A DNA stretch of 8,004 bases, from NCBI GenBank assembly GCA_014379915.1, contig JACMKV010000363.1:1-8004 (forward strand), in the 5' to 3' direction. The DNA is from Burkholderiales bacterium. GTDB taxonomy: Bacteria > Pseudomonadota > Gammaproteobacteria > Burkholderiales > JACMKV01. The translations under genes were made by a program, and so were the position numbers. The notes below the pieces were generated by a model. The model had not been told where the DNA came from, ran no database searches, and worked only from the letters and a program-made list of their open reading frames with translations. Within the stretch, counting starts at the first letter, position 1, and every line of letters starts with the position of its first letter. Below are positions 1 to 6,337 of this stretch, piece after piece.

Positions 1-947
1 GCGTAAACGCCGGCAAAGCTGCCGGTGCCGACGCCGATCAGCGGGTGCTCGCCGATAATGGCGATGCCGGCGCGATACCACTGCATGCGCGAGCCGACCG
101 AATTGTCTTCGGCGATCGCCGCACCGCTATACCAGAGCTGATATTCGTCATTCGCTTTCAAAACGCGTTCGCGAAACGCCGGTGATTCGTAAAAAGCCGC
201 TACGGAAAGCAACGCAACCGCCAGCACGCCGATCACGAAGCCTCTCCAGCGCAGCCAACTGGCGAAGAAAAAAATCGTCAGTACGCTGATCACGACATGA
301 CCGGTGCGTCCGTGTACCAGGAATAGCACGTTGTAAATCGCCAGCACGCTCGCCAGCGCCAGCCATGTGCGCCGCGCACCTGCTGCCGCTCGCAGCGCCG
401 CAGTTGCGAACAGAAACGCCGCGTATGCCATCAGCAGATTTTGCGTGATATGCAATTTGAATACGACCGGATTGCTGACGGCGCCGTGCGCAAAAATCCG
501 GTCTGGCAGAATGCCGAAGCCGATCGTAAACGACAATAGCAGGGTCAGCAGCATCGCCGCAGCGAAGCCCAACAAGGCGTGGCGCCATGCTGTTTCGTCG
601 CGGAATAGCGAAATCAGCAGCGCGATGAACAGCAGGTCTTTATATTTGCCGAGGAAATCCAGACGTTCCGATATTGGAGCGACGCCGTGCAGCGTGCCCA
701 GAGACAGCAATGCGAAAAGCGCCAGCGCCAGCAGCGCGATCGGGTTATCGCGAATCGCGCGCAGCTTGTCGCGATAATGGCCGCTTGCCACCCAGCCCAG
801 CAGGATCAGGCCCAACAGCAGATTATCGAGCGCGGTGGAAATAGGAATCGAAAAGCCGAGCGCGACCGCCGACCATTTCGCCAGCCGATCGGCGCTCGAA
901 CCGGCATGTCGATAGCGCACTTGAAGCGGATTAACAACGGCGCTCAT
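1..947 (-). CDS. O-antigen ligase/polymerase family membrane protein (Wzy_C type), 3' end cut by the window
   Basis: The first 315 residues are visible and the frame runs off the left edge. The protein is very hydrophobic, with about eight predicted membrane segments, for example around residues 25-53, 68-82, 103-115, 122-143, 169-186, 195-212, 217-232 and 236-252. A hydrophilic stretch from about 253 onward looks like the start of the large periplasmic loop. It carries the Wzy_C signature: Gly-Ser-Arg at 286-288, a Trp at 290, then HPLIGVGTGSF at 301-311. A GRTGH motif lies at 213-217. The family's usual downstream His motif would lie past the window edge. Family members transfer lipid-linked glycan to lipid A-core or to a protein, or polymerise O-units, at the periplasmic face. 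Which of these applies cannot be told from this part. The ATG at 947 lies one base after the dehydratase stop (TAG-C-ATG), with a GAGAGG-like ribosome site inside the upstream gene, so translational coupling is likely. Confidence 0.88.
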   Translation of the reverse strand, partial: MSAVVNPLQVRYRHAGSSADRLAKWSAVALGFSIPISTALDNLLLGLILLGWVASGHYRDKLRAIRDNPIALLALALFALLSLGTLHGVAPISERLDFLGKYKDLLFIALLISLFRDETAWRHALLGFAAAMLLTLLLSFTIGFGILPDRIFAHGAVSNPVVFKLHITQNLLMAYAAFLFATAALRAAAGARRTWLALASVLAIYNVLFLVHGRTGHVVISVLTIFFFASWLRWRGFVIGVLAVALLSVAAFYESPAFRERVLKANDEYQLWYSGAAIAEDNSVGSRMQWYRAGIAIIGEHPLIGVGTGSFAGVY

Positions 948-948
948 G

Positions 949-2829
949 CTAGACGGCCCTCTCGCCAGCGCGGCGCTCCGTGTAGTTGTCATTGATGCCG
1001 GGGGCATCGCAATACTCGGGCAGCCATGCCGCCAAATCCGATTTCACCTGCTCGTCACCGTAGAGTTTCGGATCGCTCAACCACGCCAGCAATCCGGCCA
1101 GCCACTGCATTTCGATTGCCCTCGCCCGGGCAATACGCAACTTCGGGTGCGGTGTCGGCATCGTGTTCTCGTCATCGGCGAGCAGTTCCTCGAACAGTTT
1201 CTCGCCAGGACGCAGGCCTGTATAAATGATGTCGATGTCGCCATCGTTAAAGCCCGACAGCCGAATCAAGGTATTGGCCAGATCGACGATCTTGATCGGC
1301 TCGCCCATCTCAAGTACAAAAATCTCCCCGCCCTCGCCCATCAGGCCGGCTTGCAATACGAGCTGCGAAGCTTCGGGTATCGACATAAAGTAACGCATGA
1401 CTTCTGGGTGGGTGACAGTGATCGGCCCGCCCTTTGCAATCTGTTCGCGAAAGCGCGGGATCACGCTGCCGGCGCTGCCGAGCACATTGCCGAAGCGCAC
1501 CATGACAAAACGCGTGCCCGAGCTTTGCTGCAGCGCCTGGCAAACCATCTCCGCAAGCCGTTTGCTCGCGCCCATCACATTGGTCGGATTTACCGCCTTG
1601 TCGGTCGAGATCAAAACGAATTCATCGATCGCATTTTCGAGCGCGGCGCGCGCCAGCGTATAGGTGCCGATCACGTTGTTTTGCAGCGCCTCCCACGAAT
1701 TGCCATGTTCCATCAACGGGACATGCTTGTAGGCGGCGGCATGAAATACGACGGAAGGCGCATAGCGGCGCAGCACCTGTTCAACGCGCGCGCGATTTTT
1801 TACATCGCCAATCATGCAAGCGATCGGCGTATCGGGAAAGGCTTCGGAAAATTCCTGCTCGATGCGATAAAGCGCGAATTCATTGTGCTCGAACAGCACC
1901 AGCAAGCGCGGACGATAACGGGCGATCTGGCGGCACAGTTCCGAGCCGATCGAGCCGCCGCCGCCGCTGATCATGATGACGCGCTCGTCGAGCCACTCGT
2001 GTAAACCAGCGTTATCGAGCGTTACCGGGTCGCGGCCGAGCAGATCGTCGAGCTCGACGCTGCGAATTTGCGAAACCGTCACGCGGCCGCTGACGAGGTC
2101 GCCAAACGATGGCACGGTCAGCACGTTGACGCCCGCCACGGTGCAAAGGTCAACGGCGTGGCGCAATACCGCGCGCGAGGTCGATGGCATCGCAACGATC
2201 GCATATTTGACGCTCAGCCGGCCCGCCCAGTGCCGCAAATCATCGAGCGGACCGAGTACTCGCACGTCCTGAACCAGACGTTGATGCTTGGCGGGGTCGT
2301 CGTCGAGCAGGCCGACGACGCGCCATTCGTGACCGCGGCTCAATTCCTTGACCAGGTGCACGGCCGCCTGTCCCGCGCCAAGCACGAGCACCGGCTCCCC
2401 CAGCCAGCGCGCCTTGCCGTACAGCCAGCGCTCCTTCCACGCCCGATAAGCGAGCCGGCTGCCGCCCATAATCAGAATCACCAAAATCGGATGCAGGACA
2501 AGGACTGAGCGCGGCAAGTAGAGCGCGAGGCGGAGCAACAGCAAAGCAGCAGGCGTAAGCACCGCGGCGAGGCCGATTGCCAGGATGATGCGTTCGAAAT
2601 CAGGCAGGCTCGCATAGCGCCACATGCCGCGATACAGCCCGAGCTGCAGAAATATCACGGCATAAATCGGCACCACCAAAAGCGCTGTCTGCAGCATGTT
2701 CTGCATGAACAGATCCGGCACTTCGAGATTGAAACGAAAGGCAAAAGCGAGCAGCCACGCGGCCGCGACAGCAGCGATGTCGTGGAGGAAGGCGAGCAGA
2801 CCGCGAAGATTATAGTTCGCCAGGCGCAT
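949..2829 (-). CDS. wbpM: Membrane-bound nucleoside-diphosphate-sugar 4,6-dehydratase (WbpM/CapD/PglF family)
   Basis: Members convert UDP-GlcNAc to UDP-4-keto-6-deoxy-GlcNAc, the precursor of QuiNAc, FucNAc and bacillosamine. The 626-residue protein has the full long-form layout: about four membrane segments in residues 10-120, a first nucleotide-binding fold (VLVLGAGQAA, 147-156), then the catalytic SDR domain. The SDR glycine motif is SGGGGSIGSELCRQI from residue 288, where TGAGGSIG is more usual. The active site reads T409-D410-K411, then M419-x3-K423; Met replacing the SDR Tyr is normal for this family. RPGEK, also typical, lies near 540. I chose the ATG at 2829; a TTG at 2844 would add five residues. 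The start lies 20 nt inside the upstream transferase gene, implying coupled translation. Family assignment is firm. The symbol follows the P. aeruginosa gene order, and orthology is not proven. Confidence 0.95.
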   Translation of the reverse strand: MRLANYNLRGLLAFLHDIAAVAAAWLLAFAFRFNLEVPDLFMQNMLQTALLVVPIYAVIFLQLGLYRGMWRYASLPDFERIILAIGLAAVLTPAALLLLRLALYLPRSVLVLHPILVILIMGGSRLAYRAWKERWLYGKARWLGEPVLVLGAGQAAVHLVKELSRGHEWRVVGLLDDDPAKHQRLVQDVRVLGPLDDLRHWAGRLSVKYAIVAMPSTSRAVLRHAVDLCTVAGVNVLTVPSFGDLVSGRVTVSQIRSVELDDLLGRDPVTLDNAGLHEWLDERVIMISGGGGSIGSELCRQIARYRPRLLVLFEHNEFALYRIEQEFSEAFPDTPIACMIGDVKNRARVEQVLRRYAPSVVFHAAAYKHVPLMEHGNSWEALQNNVIGTYTLARAALENAIDEFVLISTDKAVNPTNVMGASKRLAEMVCQALQQSSGTRFVMVRFGNVLGSAGSVIPRFREQIAKGGPITVTHPEVMRYFMSIPEASQLVLQAGLMGEGGEIFVLEMGEPIKIVDLANTLIRLSGFNDGDIDIIYTGLRPGEKLFEELLADDENTMPTPHPKLRIARARAIEMQWLAGLLAWLSDPKLYGDEQVKSDLAAWLPEYCDAPGINDNYTERRAGERAV

Positions 2830-3820
2830 TGCTTCGGCTTGCAAGAAGATATCTGTTCCACCGCAGATCGATCAGCACAAGAATAAGTGCGTAGAGCAGC
2901 GCCCAGACCCACAGCACGACGTGTTGCGTGGGCTCGTTCTGGCTACCGGCCCACAATCCGCTGCCTCCGCTGGCGAGCATCAGCGCGTATGCGAACAGCG
3001 CGGTATCGCGATGCCCTAAGCCCATGCGAACCAGGCGCTGATAATAGTGATCGCGATGCGCCTGCCACACCTTCTCGCGACGAAGCGCACGCTTTGCCAA
3101 AGTCGCACTCGCATCGACGATAAAAGGCGAAAAAACCAGAACCGGAAACCAGGGCTGCCACAGCCCTTGTTGCCAACCGGTTATGCCTAGCATTGCCGCC
3201 AGGAATCCGAGCGGAATCGAACCGGCATCGCCCAGGAAAATGCGCGCCGGACTGAAATTGAATACGAGGAAAGCTGCCGCGGACGCAGCAATGCAAGCGG
3301 CGATCAGGGCCAGGGGCAGCGCGCCCGCGAGGAAGGCGGCAAACGCCAGGCAGCCGAATCCGAATAAAGCCATGCCGCCGGCGAGGCCGTCTGAGCCATC
3401 CATGAAGTTGTAGAGGTTGGTCATCCAGATCGTCGCCGGTATGACGATGGCGAATAGTGTCAACGGCAGGTCCGGCAACAACAACGCTGCCGCCGCTGCT
3501 GCCACGGCAGAGTGAATCAACAGGCGGACGGCAGCCGCCATGCCGCGCCAATCGTCAAAAAACGAAACCGCGGAGAGGACCGCGACGCCAAGCAGCAGAA
3601 GACGGCTTTCCGGAATGAGCATGCCGCCGGCGACAAGCACGCCAAGCATCACTGCAATACCGCCGGTTCGCGGTACCGGACGCAGATGTAAAGAGCGTGC
3701 ATTCGGATGATCCAAAGCCAGCCGCGCCCGATTACGCAGCATCAATGCAATGAGCAGATAAGTAACAGCGGCGGAGACAAGAGGGGCAGAAAATTGACTG
3801 AAAGCGCCGGGGCTTGGCAC
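2810..3820 (-). CDS. wbpL: Undecaprenyl-phosphate sugar-1-phosphate transferase, WecA/WbpL/MraY superfamily
   Basis: Polytopic membrane enzyme that starts glycan assembly by moving a HexNAc-1-phosphate from a UDP-sugar to undecaprenyl phosphate at the cytoplasmic face. It is about 336 residues, the usual size, with roughly ten hydrophobic segments. Motifs in order: PNARSLHLRPVPRTGG (39-54), an Asp-Asp pair at 89-90 expected to bind Mg2+ and substrate, NFMDGSDGLAGG (138-149), NFSPARIFLGDAGS (188-201), DASATL (236-241) and AHRDHYYQRL (254-263). The start is uncertain. GTG at 3820 puts the N-terminus about ten residues before the first membrane segment, as in relatives, but has no clear ribosome site. 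The frame stays open to a GTG at 3937 preceded by GAAGGG; that extension looks non-protein-like, and its start lies in a repeat. The position between the SDR enzyme and the dehydratase matches wbpL, suggesting a QuiNAc or FucNAc primer sugar (inference). Confidence 0.93.
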   Translation of the reverse strand: MPSPGAFSQFSAPLVSAAVTYLLIALMLRNRARLALDHPNARSLHLRPVPRTGGIAVMLGVLVAGGMLIPESRLLLLGVAVLSAVSFFDDWRGMAAAVRLLIHSAVAAAAAALLLPDLPLTLFAIVIPATIWMTNLYNFMDGSDGLAGGMALFGFGCLAFAAFLAGALPLALIAACIAASAAAFLVFNFSPARIFLGDAGSIPLGFLAAMLGITGWQQGLWQPWFPVLVFSPFIVDASATLAKRALRREKVWQAHRDHYYQRLVRMGLGHRDTALFAYALMLASGGSGLWAGSQNEPTQHVVLWVWALLYALILVLIDLRWNRYLLASRSNAPGEL

Positions 3821-3929
3821 GGTTTGATTCTGGCAATCGTGATCGGTCGAGTTTCGCAGACACGGACTGCTTCTGCAAGCAATCGTCTGGAAAGGCTGCG
3901 CCGAGTCAGGGAGGCTCTGGTTTAGGCCT

Positions 3930-3990
3930 CCGTCCACGGTGAGCCCTTCAGCTTCGCTCAGGACAGGCTTGCCGAATCATGGTTCTTCCC
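3930..3990. repeat. REP-like intergenic repeat
   Basis: The sequence CCGTCCACGGTGAGCC followed by CTTCAGCTTCGCTCAGGACA and then GGCTTGCCGAATCATGG resembles a dispersed intergenic repeat that I recall from many GC-rich proteobacterial genomes (a GGTGAGCCCTTCGACAGGCTCAGGACA-like core, written here in two parts from memory: GGTGAGCCCTTC and GACAGGCTCAGGACA). The core contains short inverted pieces (GAGC/GCTC). It lies just upstream of the initiating transferase and creates the GAAGGG plus GTG that could be read as an early start at 3937. Only one copy is visible, so repetitiveness is from memory and not shown by this window. Confidence 0.4.
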
Positions 3991-3999
3991 GGCCACGTT

Positions 4000-4207
4000 G
4001 GTTTGCTCCTTCCCCCTTGACGGGGGAAGGCCCCGCCGACACGTTAGCCGCAGGCCCGCCTGCGGGAGGCGGGGCCAGGGCGCGCTCCCCGCAAACGGCC
4101 GCTTCGCGGTAACGTGTCCGCGCGCCGGATGGGGGTGAGCGCGGTAACAAGCATGACGCAGCGTTCCCCACCCCAGCCCCCCCAGCAAAGTGGGGAGGGA
4201 GCAAACC
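4000..4207. repeat. MITE-like element with imperfect 16-bp terminal inverted repeats
   Basis: GGTTTGCTCCTTCCCC at 4000-4015 is matched by its reverse complement at 4192-4207 in 15 of 16 positions, enclosing a 208-nt non-coding unit. Each end can fold alone: CCTTCCCCC/GGGGGAAGG (4008-4016 and 4022-4030, loop TTGAC) and TCCCCAC/GTGGGGA (4165-4171 and 4190-4196). Other pairs are GGGGTG/CACCCC (4132-4137 and 4169-4174) and a 9-nt direct repeat CGCGGTAAC at 4105-4113 and 4140-4148. I see no ORF worth calling and no obvious target-site duplication. It fills most of the gap between the sugar epimerase stop and the initiating transferase, so as RNA its hairpins could block 3' exonucleases or attenuate transcription between the two genes. 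Mobility is inferred from structure only. Confidence 0.6.
4034..4122. repeat. Nested inverted-repeat unit inside the 4000-4207 element
   Basis: CGCCGACACGTTA at 4034-4046 matches the reverse complement of 4110-4122 at 12 of 13 positions, giving an 89-nt unit. Inside or overlapping it are GGCCCCGCC/GGCGGGGCC (4029-4037 and 4068-4076), the near-perfect hairpin CCGCAGGC-CC-GCCTGCGG (4048-4065), and CCGC-TTC-GCGG (4099-4109). The GACACGTTA arm sits in the loop of the GGCCCCGCC stem but pairs beyond it, so the two foldings form a pseudoknot or exclude each other. It may be a second small element inserted into the first. Confidence 0.45.
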
Positions 4208-4212
4208 GCTAA

Positions 4213-5151
4213 TCATAAAACTGAGCGGTGCCGATACCAGTCCGCCGTTTCGCGCAGGCCCTGTTGCATCGTATAGGGCGGCGCCCAGCCCAGCTCCTCG
4301 CGGATTTTCGAGCTGTCTACCCGCAGCGAAGATAGCAGCCGGTCGACCGCGGCGCCTCGCCCGAGCAAGGTCGCGGAGAACTTCATCAGAGCCGGGGGGA
4401 AAGGGAACAAGCGGGCTGGTTTGCCCAGCGCTGCCGCGAGGCGACGAACGATCTCGGGAGTCGAAACGTCGTCCCCGTCGCTGACCAGATAGGTTTTGCC
4501 GGCAGCAGCCGGATGCTCGACGCAAACCATGATCGCATCGACCAGATTGCCGAGATAAATCAGGCTGCGGTAGTTGTGTATTCCACCCAGCGGCAGCGGC
4601 AGGCCGCCGTCGACGGCGCGCAACAGCGCGAGGAAATTCGCCTTGACGCCGGGACCATAGACCAGCGGCGGGCGCAGGATAACGACTTCGAGGCCGGTTC
4701 CCTTGGCGATGTTTGCCAATGCCTGCTCTGCCTCCCATTTGGAGGCGGAATAGGCGTCCTGCAGCACGGACGCATCGCCCTCCCGAATGTGGGCATCGCC
4801 TGCTTCTCCATGCACCTTCACCGTGCTGATGAAGACGAAGCGTTTTACGCCCGCCCGTACTGCCGCGATCGCGAGTTGTTCGGTTCCGCCAAGGTTCACG
4901 CGCCGGTATTCGGCCGGAGGATTTGCGAGCTTTCCGCCGGTTGCATGCACGCGCGCGGCGAGATGCACGACCACGTCAGTTTCCTGCAGCGCGTCGTTTA
5001 TTTCCGTCGTCGAGTAAACGTCACGACGCGCACCTTCCGCGGTATTCGTCCTTTGATGAGGCAATGACTGCACGGCATGAGCGCGCGCCCGCAGCGCATC
5101 GCACAGCGGCTTTCCGACGAAGCCGTTTGCCCCTGTCACCAGAACTTTCAC
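4213..5151 (-). CDS. NAD(P)-dependent SDR nucleotide-sugar epimerase/reductase (WbpV/WbpK-like)
   Basis: Extended short-chain dehydrogenase of about 312 residues, cytoplasmic. Motifs: the nucleotide-binding TGANGFVG at residues 6-13, HLAARVH at 63-69, the active-site Ser/Thr in FISTVKVHG (S109, T110), and the catalytic pair Y134-x3-K138 in YSASK. RPPLVYGPG follows at 160-168, typical of sugar epimerases/dehydratases. Relatives next to wbpL and wbpM reduce UDP-4-keto-6-deoxy-GlcNAc to UDP-QuiNAc (WbpV) or UDP-FucNAc (WbpK); a 4-epimerase role cannot be excluded from sequence alone. I chose the GTG at 5151, preceded by AAGGG at a fair distance, because the Rossmann strand KVLVTGANG starts at once. 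The frame stays open to 5244, but the extra 31 residues do not fit the family. The start overlaps a TGA in another frame (GTGA), which may be chance or a trace of a lost upstream gene. Confidence 0.92.
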   Translation of the reverse strand: MKVLVTGANGFVGKPLCDALRARAHAVQSLPHQRTNTAEGARRDVYSTTEINDALQETDVVVHLAARVHATGGKLANPPAEYRRVNLGGTEQLAIAAVRAGVKRFVFISTVKVHGEAGDAHIREGDASVLQDAYSASKWEAEQALANIAKGTGLEVVILRPPLVYGPGVKANFLALLRAVDGGLPLPLGGIHNYRSLIYLGNLVDAIMVCVEHPAAAGKTYLVSDGDDVSTPEIVRRLAAALGKPARLFPFPPALMKFSATLLGRGAAVDRLLSSLRVDSSKIREELGWAPPYTMQQGLRETADWYRHRSVL

Positions 5152-5546
5152 TGGGTGCCCTTGGTGGACGACGGGCTCTTGAACCGGTTGAAAACCGCCG
5201 AGAAAAACGTGGGCGACAGAAAAACCGTAACATGCTCTTTGCATGAAGGAAGAAAAATCGCGGCTTGCGACGGCTGTCGCGGCGCGCCAGATGAATCACG
5301 CGAACAGAGGGCTCGATGACTATGCCGGCCCATCAAGCTTTCAGAGCTCCTTCGGGACTAGCAGTTGCAGCAGATGCAGTTGGTTTGATGGTCGAAAATG
5401 TCGACTCGTGAAAGTATTTACGGAATTCCTGCAAGACACAATCGCGACGAATCTTCCCAACTTGGAGCTGGACGGGAAGGCTTCAACACTCATGATGATC
5501 AATCAGCCGTCGCGCTAGCGCGGCAATTCGAACCCATTCGGTTCGC
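5152..5546. other. Gene-poor spacer between the toxin gene and the sugar epimerase
   Basis: 395 nt with no convincing gene. Visible on the minus strand: a hairpin CGAACC/GGTTCG (5529-5534 and 5540-5545, 5-nt loop) right after the toxin stop; a perfect 12-nt palindrome CGCGCTAGCGCG at 5511-5522; and CATGC-TCTTT-GCATG at 5231-5245. A weak promoter candidate is TTGTGT (5441-5436), a 17-nt spacer, and AATACT (5418-5413), which would give a leader of roughly 260 nt to the epimerase. The first hairpin plus palindrome could act as a terminator for the toxin transcript, but there is no T-run. Short ORFs on both strands (for example 5493-5341 minus, 5243-5518 plus) show no recognisable motif and no good ribosome site. 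It may be a degraded gene remnant or an insertion scar. Confidence 0.5.
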
Positions 5547-5957
5547 TCACGCCGAAGCCGCCACTGCCGGATGCAACGCCAGTCGGCGAGCGCGTTTTAA
5601 GAACAACGAATCGAATGTCACCAACCCGGTGCACGTCGAGGATTTTGCCAGATGCAAAGCATCTGCGAACTCCAGCCCCTTGATATGCCACTCCGTCGCC
5701 TGGGCGAGCGCGCCAGCGTCCTCAACAGTGATATTCGGCAAAGCCAATAGATGATCGAATACCCGCTTGATGGCCGCAGGCCCTTGCTCATAGACCGCCT
5801 TCAAAAGCCATGCAAGCTCGAGTGAAACGGTGATGGGAACGAATAGCGTCCGCTCGCTCGCCAAAATTGCTTCTGCCTGGTCAGCTTGTTTGCGATCTTC
5901 GTCCGACGCTGGCGAGATGTAGAAACGGGCGAGCACGTTGGTATCCAGTGCGATCAC
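5547..5957 (-). CDS. vapC: VapC-like PIN-domain toxin (ribonuclease)
   Basis: 136-residue protein with the PIN fold and the complete acidic quartet: D5 in ALDTNV, E47 in SLELAWLL, D99 in FADALHLA and D116 in TFDSLF. These residues bind Mg2+/Mn2+, and VapC toxins cleave RNA, often tRNA or rRNA, to stop growth. The length is normal for the family and nothing appears broken, so the toxin is probably functional. The start is GTG at 5957, which shares a GTGA with the antitoxin stop; this coupling lets the antitoxin be made first. It ends at 5547 with a hairpin directly downstream. It stands between glycosyltransferase and sugar-epimerase genes, with no direct role in glycan synthesis expected. The target RNA cannot be predicted from the sequence. 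Confidence 0.93.
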   Translation of the reverse strand: MIALDTNVLARFYISPASDEDRKQADQAEAILASERTLFVPITVSLELAWLLKAVYEQGPAAIKRVFDHLLALPNITVEDAGALAQATEWHIKGLEFADALHLAKSSTCTGLVTFDSLFLKRARRLALHPAVAASA

Positions 5958-6211
5958 AATCGCCCTCGACGCAATGCTTCATCAATCCGCGCATTCATTG
6001 CCTCGTCTGAGATCGGCCCGATCTTGTTGGGAATTATTCCTTTGCCGTCGGTAACGCTGACGCGGTTCTTGCCGCCCCGGAGCGGTCGCAGAATCACCGC
6101 GCCGCTTGAAATTTCAACTTCAAGTCGGCTTCCGCTCATGATGCCAAGCTTGCGACGGACTTCCGCCGGCAGCGCTATTTGACCTCTGACAGAAACAGTG
6201 ACCGATGGCAT
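5954..6211 (-). CDS. vapB: AbrB/MazE-family antitoxin (VapB-like)
   Basis: 85-residue protein. The N-terminal half is a swapped-hairpin AbrB/SpoVT DNA-binding domain: VTVSVRGQIALPAEVRRKLG at residues 4-23, then GSRLEVEISSGAVILRPL. The C-terminal tail, including DEAMNARIDEALRRG near residues 69-83, is the helical part that normally blocks the toxin's active site. Such antitoxins neutralise the toxin and repress their own operon, usually more strongly as a complex with it. The ATG at 6211 has a good ribosome site (GAGGATC, with 8 nt between GAGG and the ATG). A promoter-like TAGAAT and a palindrome lie just upstream at 6240-6273. The stop overlaps the toxin start by 4 nt, the classic arrangement. 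Calling it VapB rests on the PIN-domain partner. Confidence 0.92.
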   Translation of the reverse strand: MPSVTVSVRGQIALPAEVRRKLGIMSGSRLEVEISSGAVILRPLRGGKNRVSVTDGKGIIPNKIGPISDEAMNARIDEALRRGRL

Positions 6212-6239
6212 GACCAGATCCTCAATGGCAACTCAGGTC

Positions 6240-6273
6240 ATTCTACCGTATCTTGTGCCGCAAGACGGTATCT
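6240..6273 (-). promoter_or_regulatory. Probable promoter and operator of the antitoxin-toxin operon
   Basis: On the minus strand, TAGAAT (6245-6240) matches the -10 consensus at five of six positions and would give a leader of about 20-25 nt before the antitoxin ATG. No good -35 box is seen. An imperfect palindrome touches the -10 box and runs upstream: TACCGTATCTTG (6244-6255) against CAAGACGGTA (6261-6270), with a 2-nt bulge and a 5-nt loop. GTATCT also recurs as a direct repeat at 6248-6253 and 6268-6273, 20 bp apart, or about two helix turns. That is a reasonable binding site for a dimeric AbrB-type antitoxin. Function is inferred from position and symmetry. Confidence 0.5.
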
Positions 6274-6337
6274 CGCGCTCAGCCTCGCGTTTTCTGTAGC
6301 AGGTCGCAGCTACGGTTTGATATTCGTGGAGGCAGCC

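Noticed and set aside
148..588. 146-codon minus-strand open frame
   Set aside because: Out-of-frame shadow of the O-antigen ligase-family gene, which has clear membrane segments and the Wzy_C motif in another frame.
946..2004. 352-codon plus-strand open frame
   Set aside because: It lies wholly antisense to the dehydratase, whose motifs are unmistakable. Its translation is rich in Arg, His and Gln with no recognisable domain, as expected of a GC-rich shadow frame.
4000..4207. CRISPR array
   Set aside because: The repeats are inverted and of different sizes; there are no regularly spaced direct repeats with unique spacers.
3977..4738. 253-codon minus-strand open frame through the inverted-repeat element and the epimerase 3' half
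   Set aside because: Same strand but a different frame from the epimerase. The translation is low-complexity Arg/Gly/Ala/Pro and passes through non-coding hairpins.
4513..5067. 184-codon plus-strand open frame
   Set aside because: Antisense to the catalytic part of the sugar epimerase, no family motif, and composition typical of a shadow frame.
5341..5493. 50-codon minus-strand open frame starting at an ATG at 5493
   Set aside because: No ribosome site, no hydrophobic segment, and no recognisable motif.
5243..5518. 91-codon plus-strand open frame in the spacer
   Set aside because: Opposite strand to every other gene, no ribosome site or known motif seen, and interrupted by no conserved feature that would support translation. 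I cannot exclude a small gene.
5507..5549. Intrinsic terminator after the toxin gene
   Set aside because: The hairpin (5529-5545) and palindrome (5511-5522) are real, but no T-run follows either on the minus strand, so I list them only in the spacer description.
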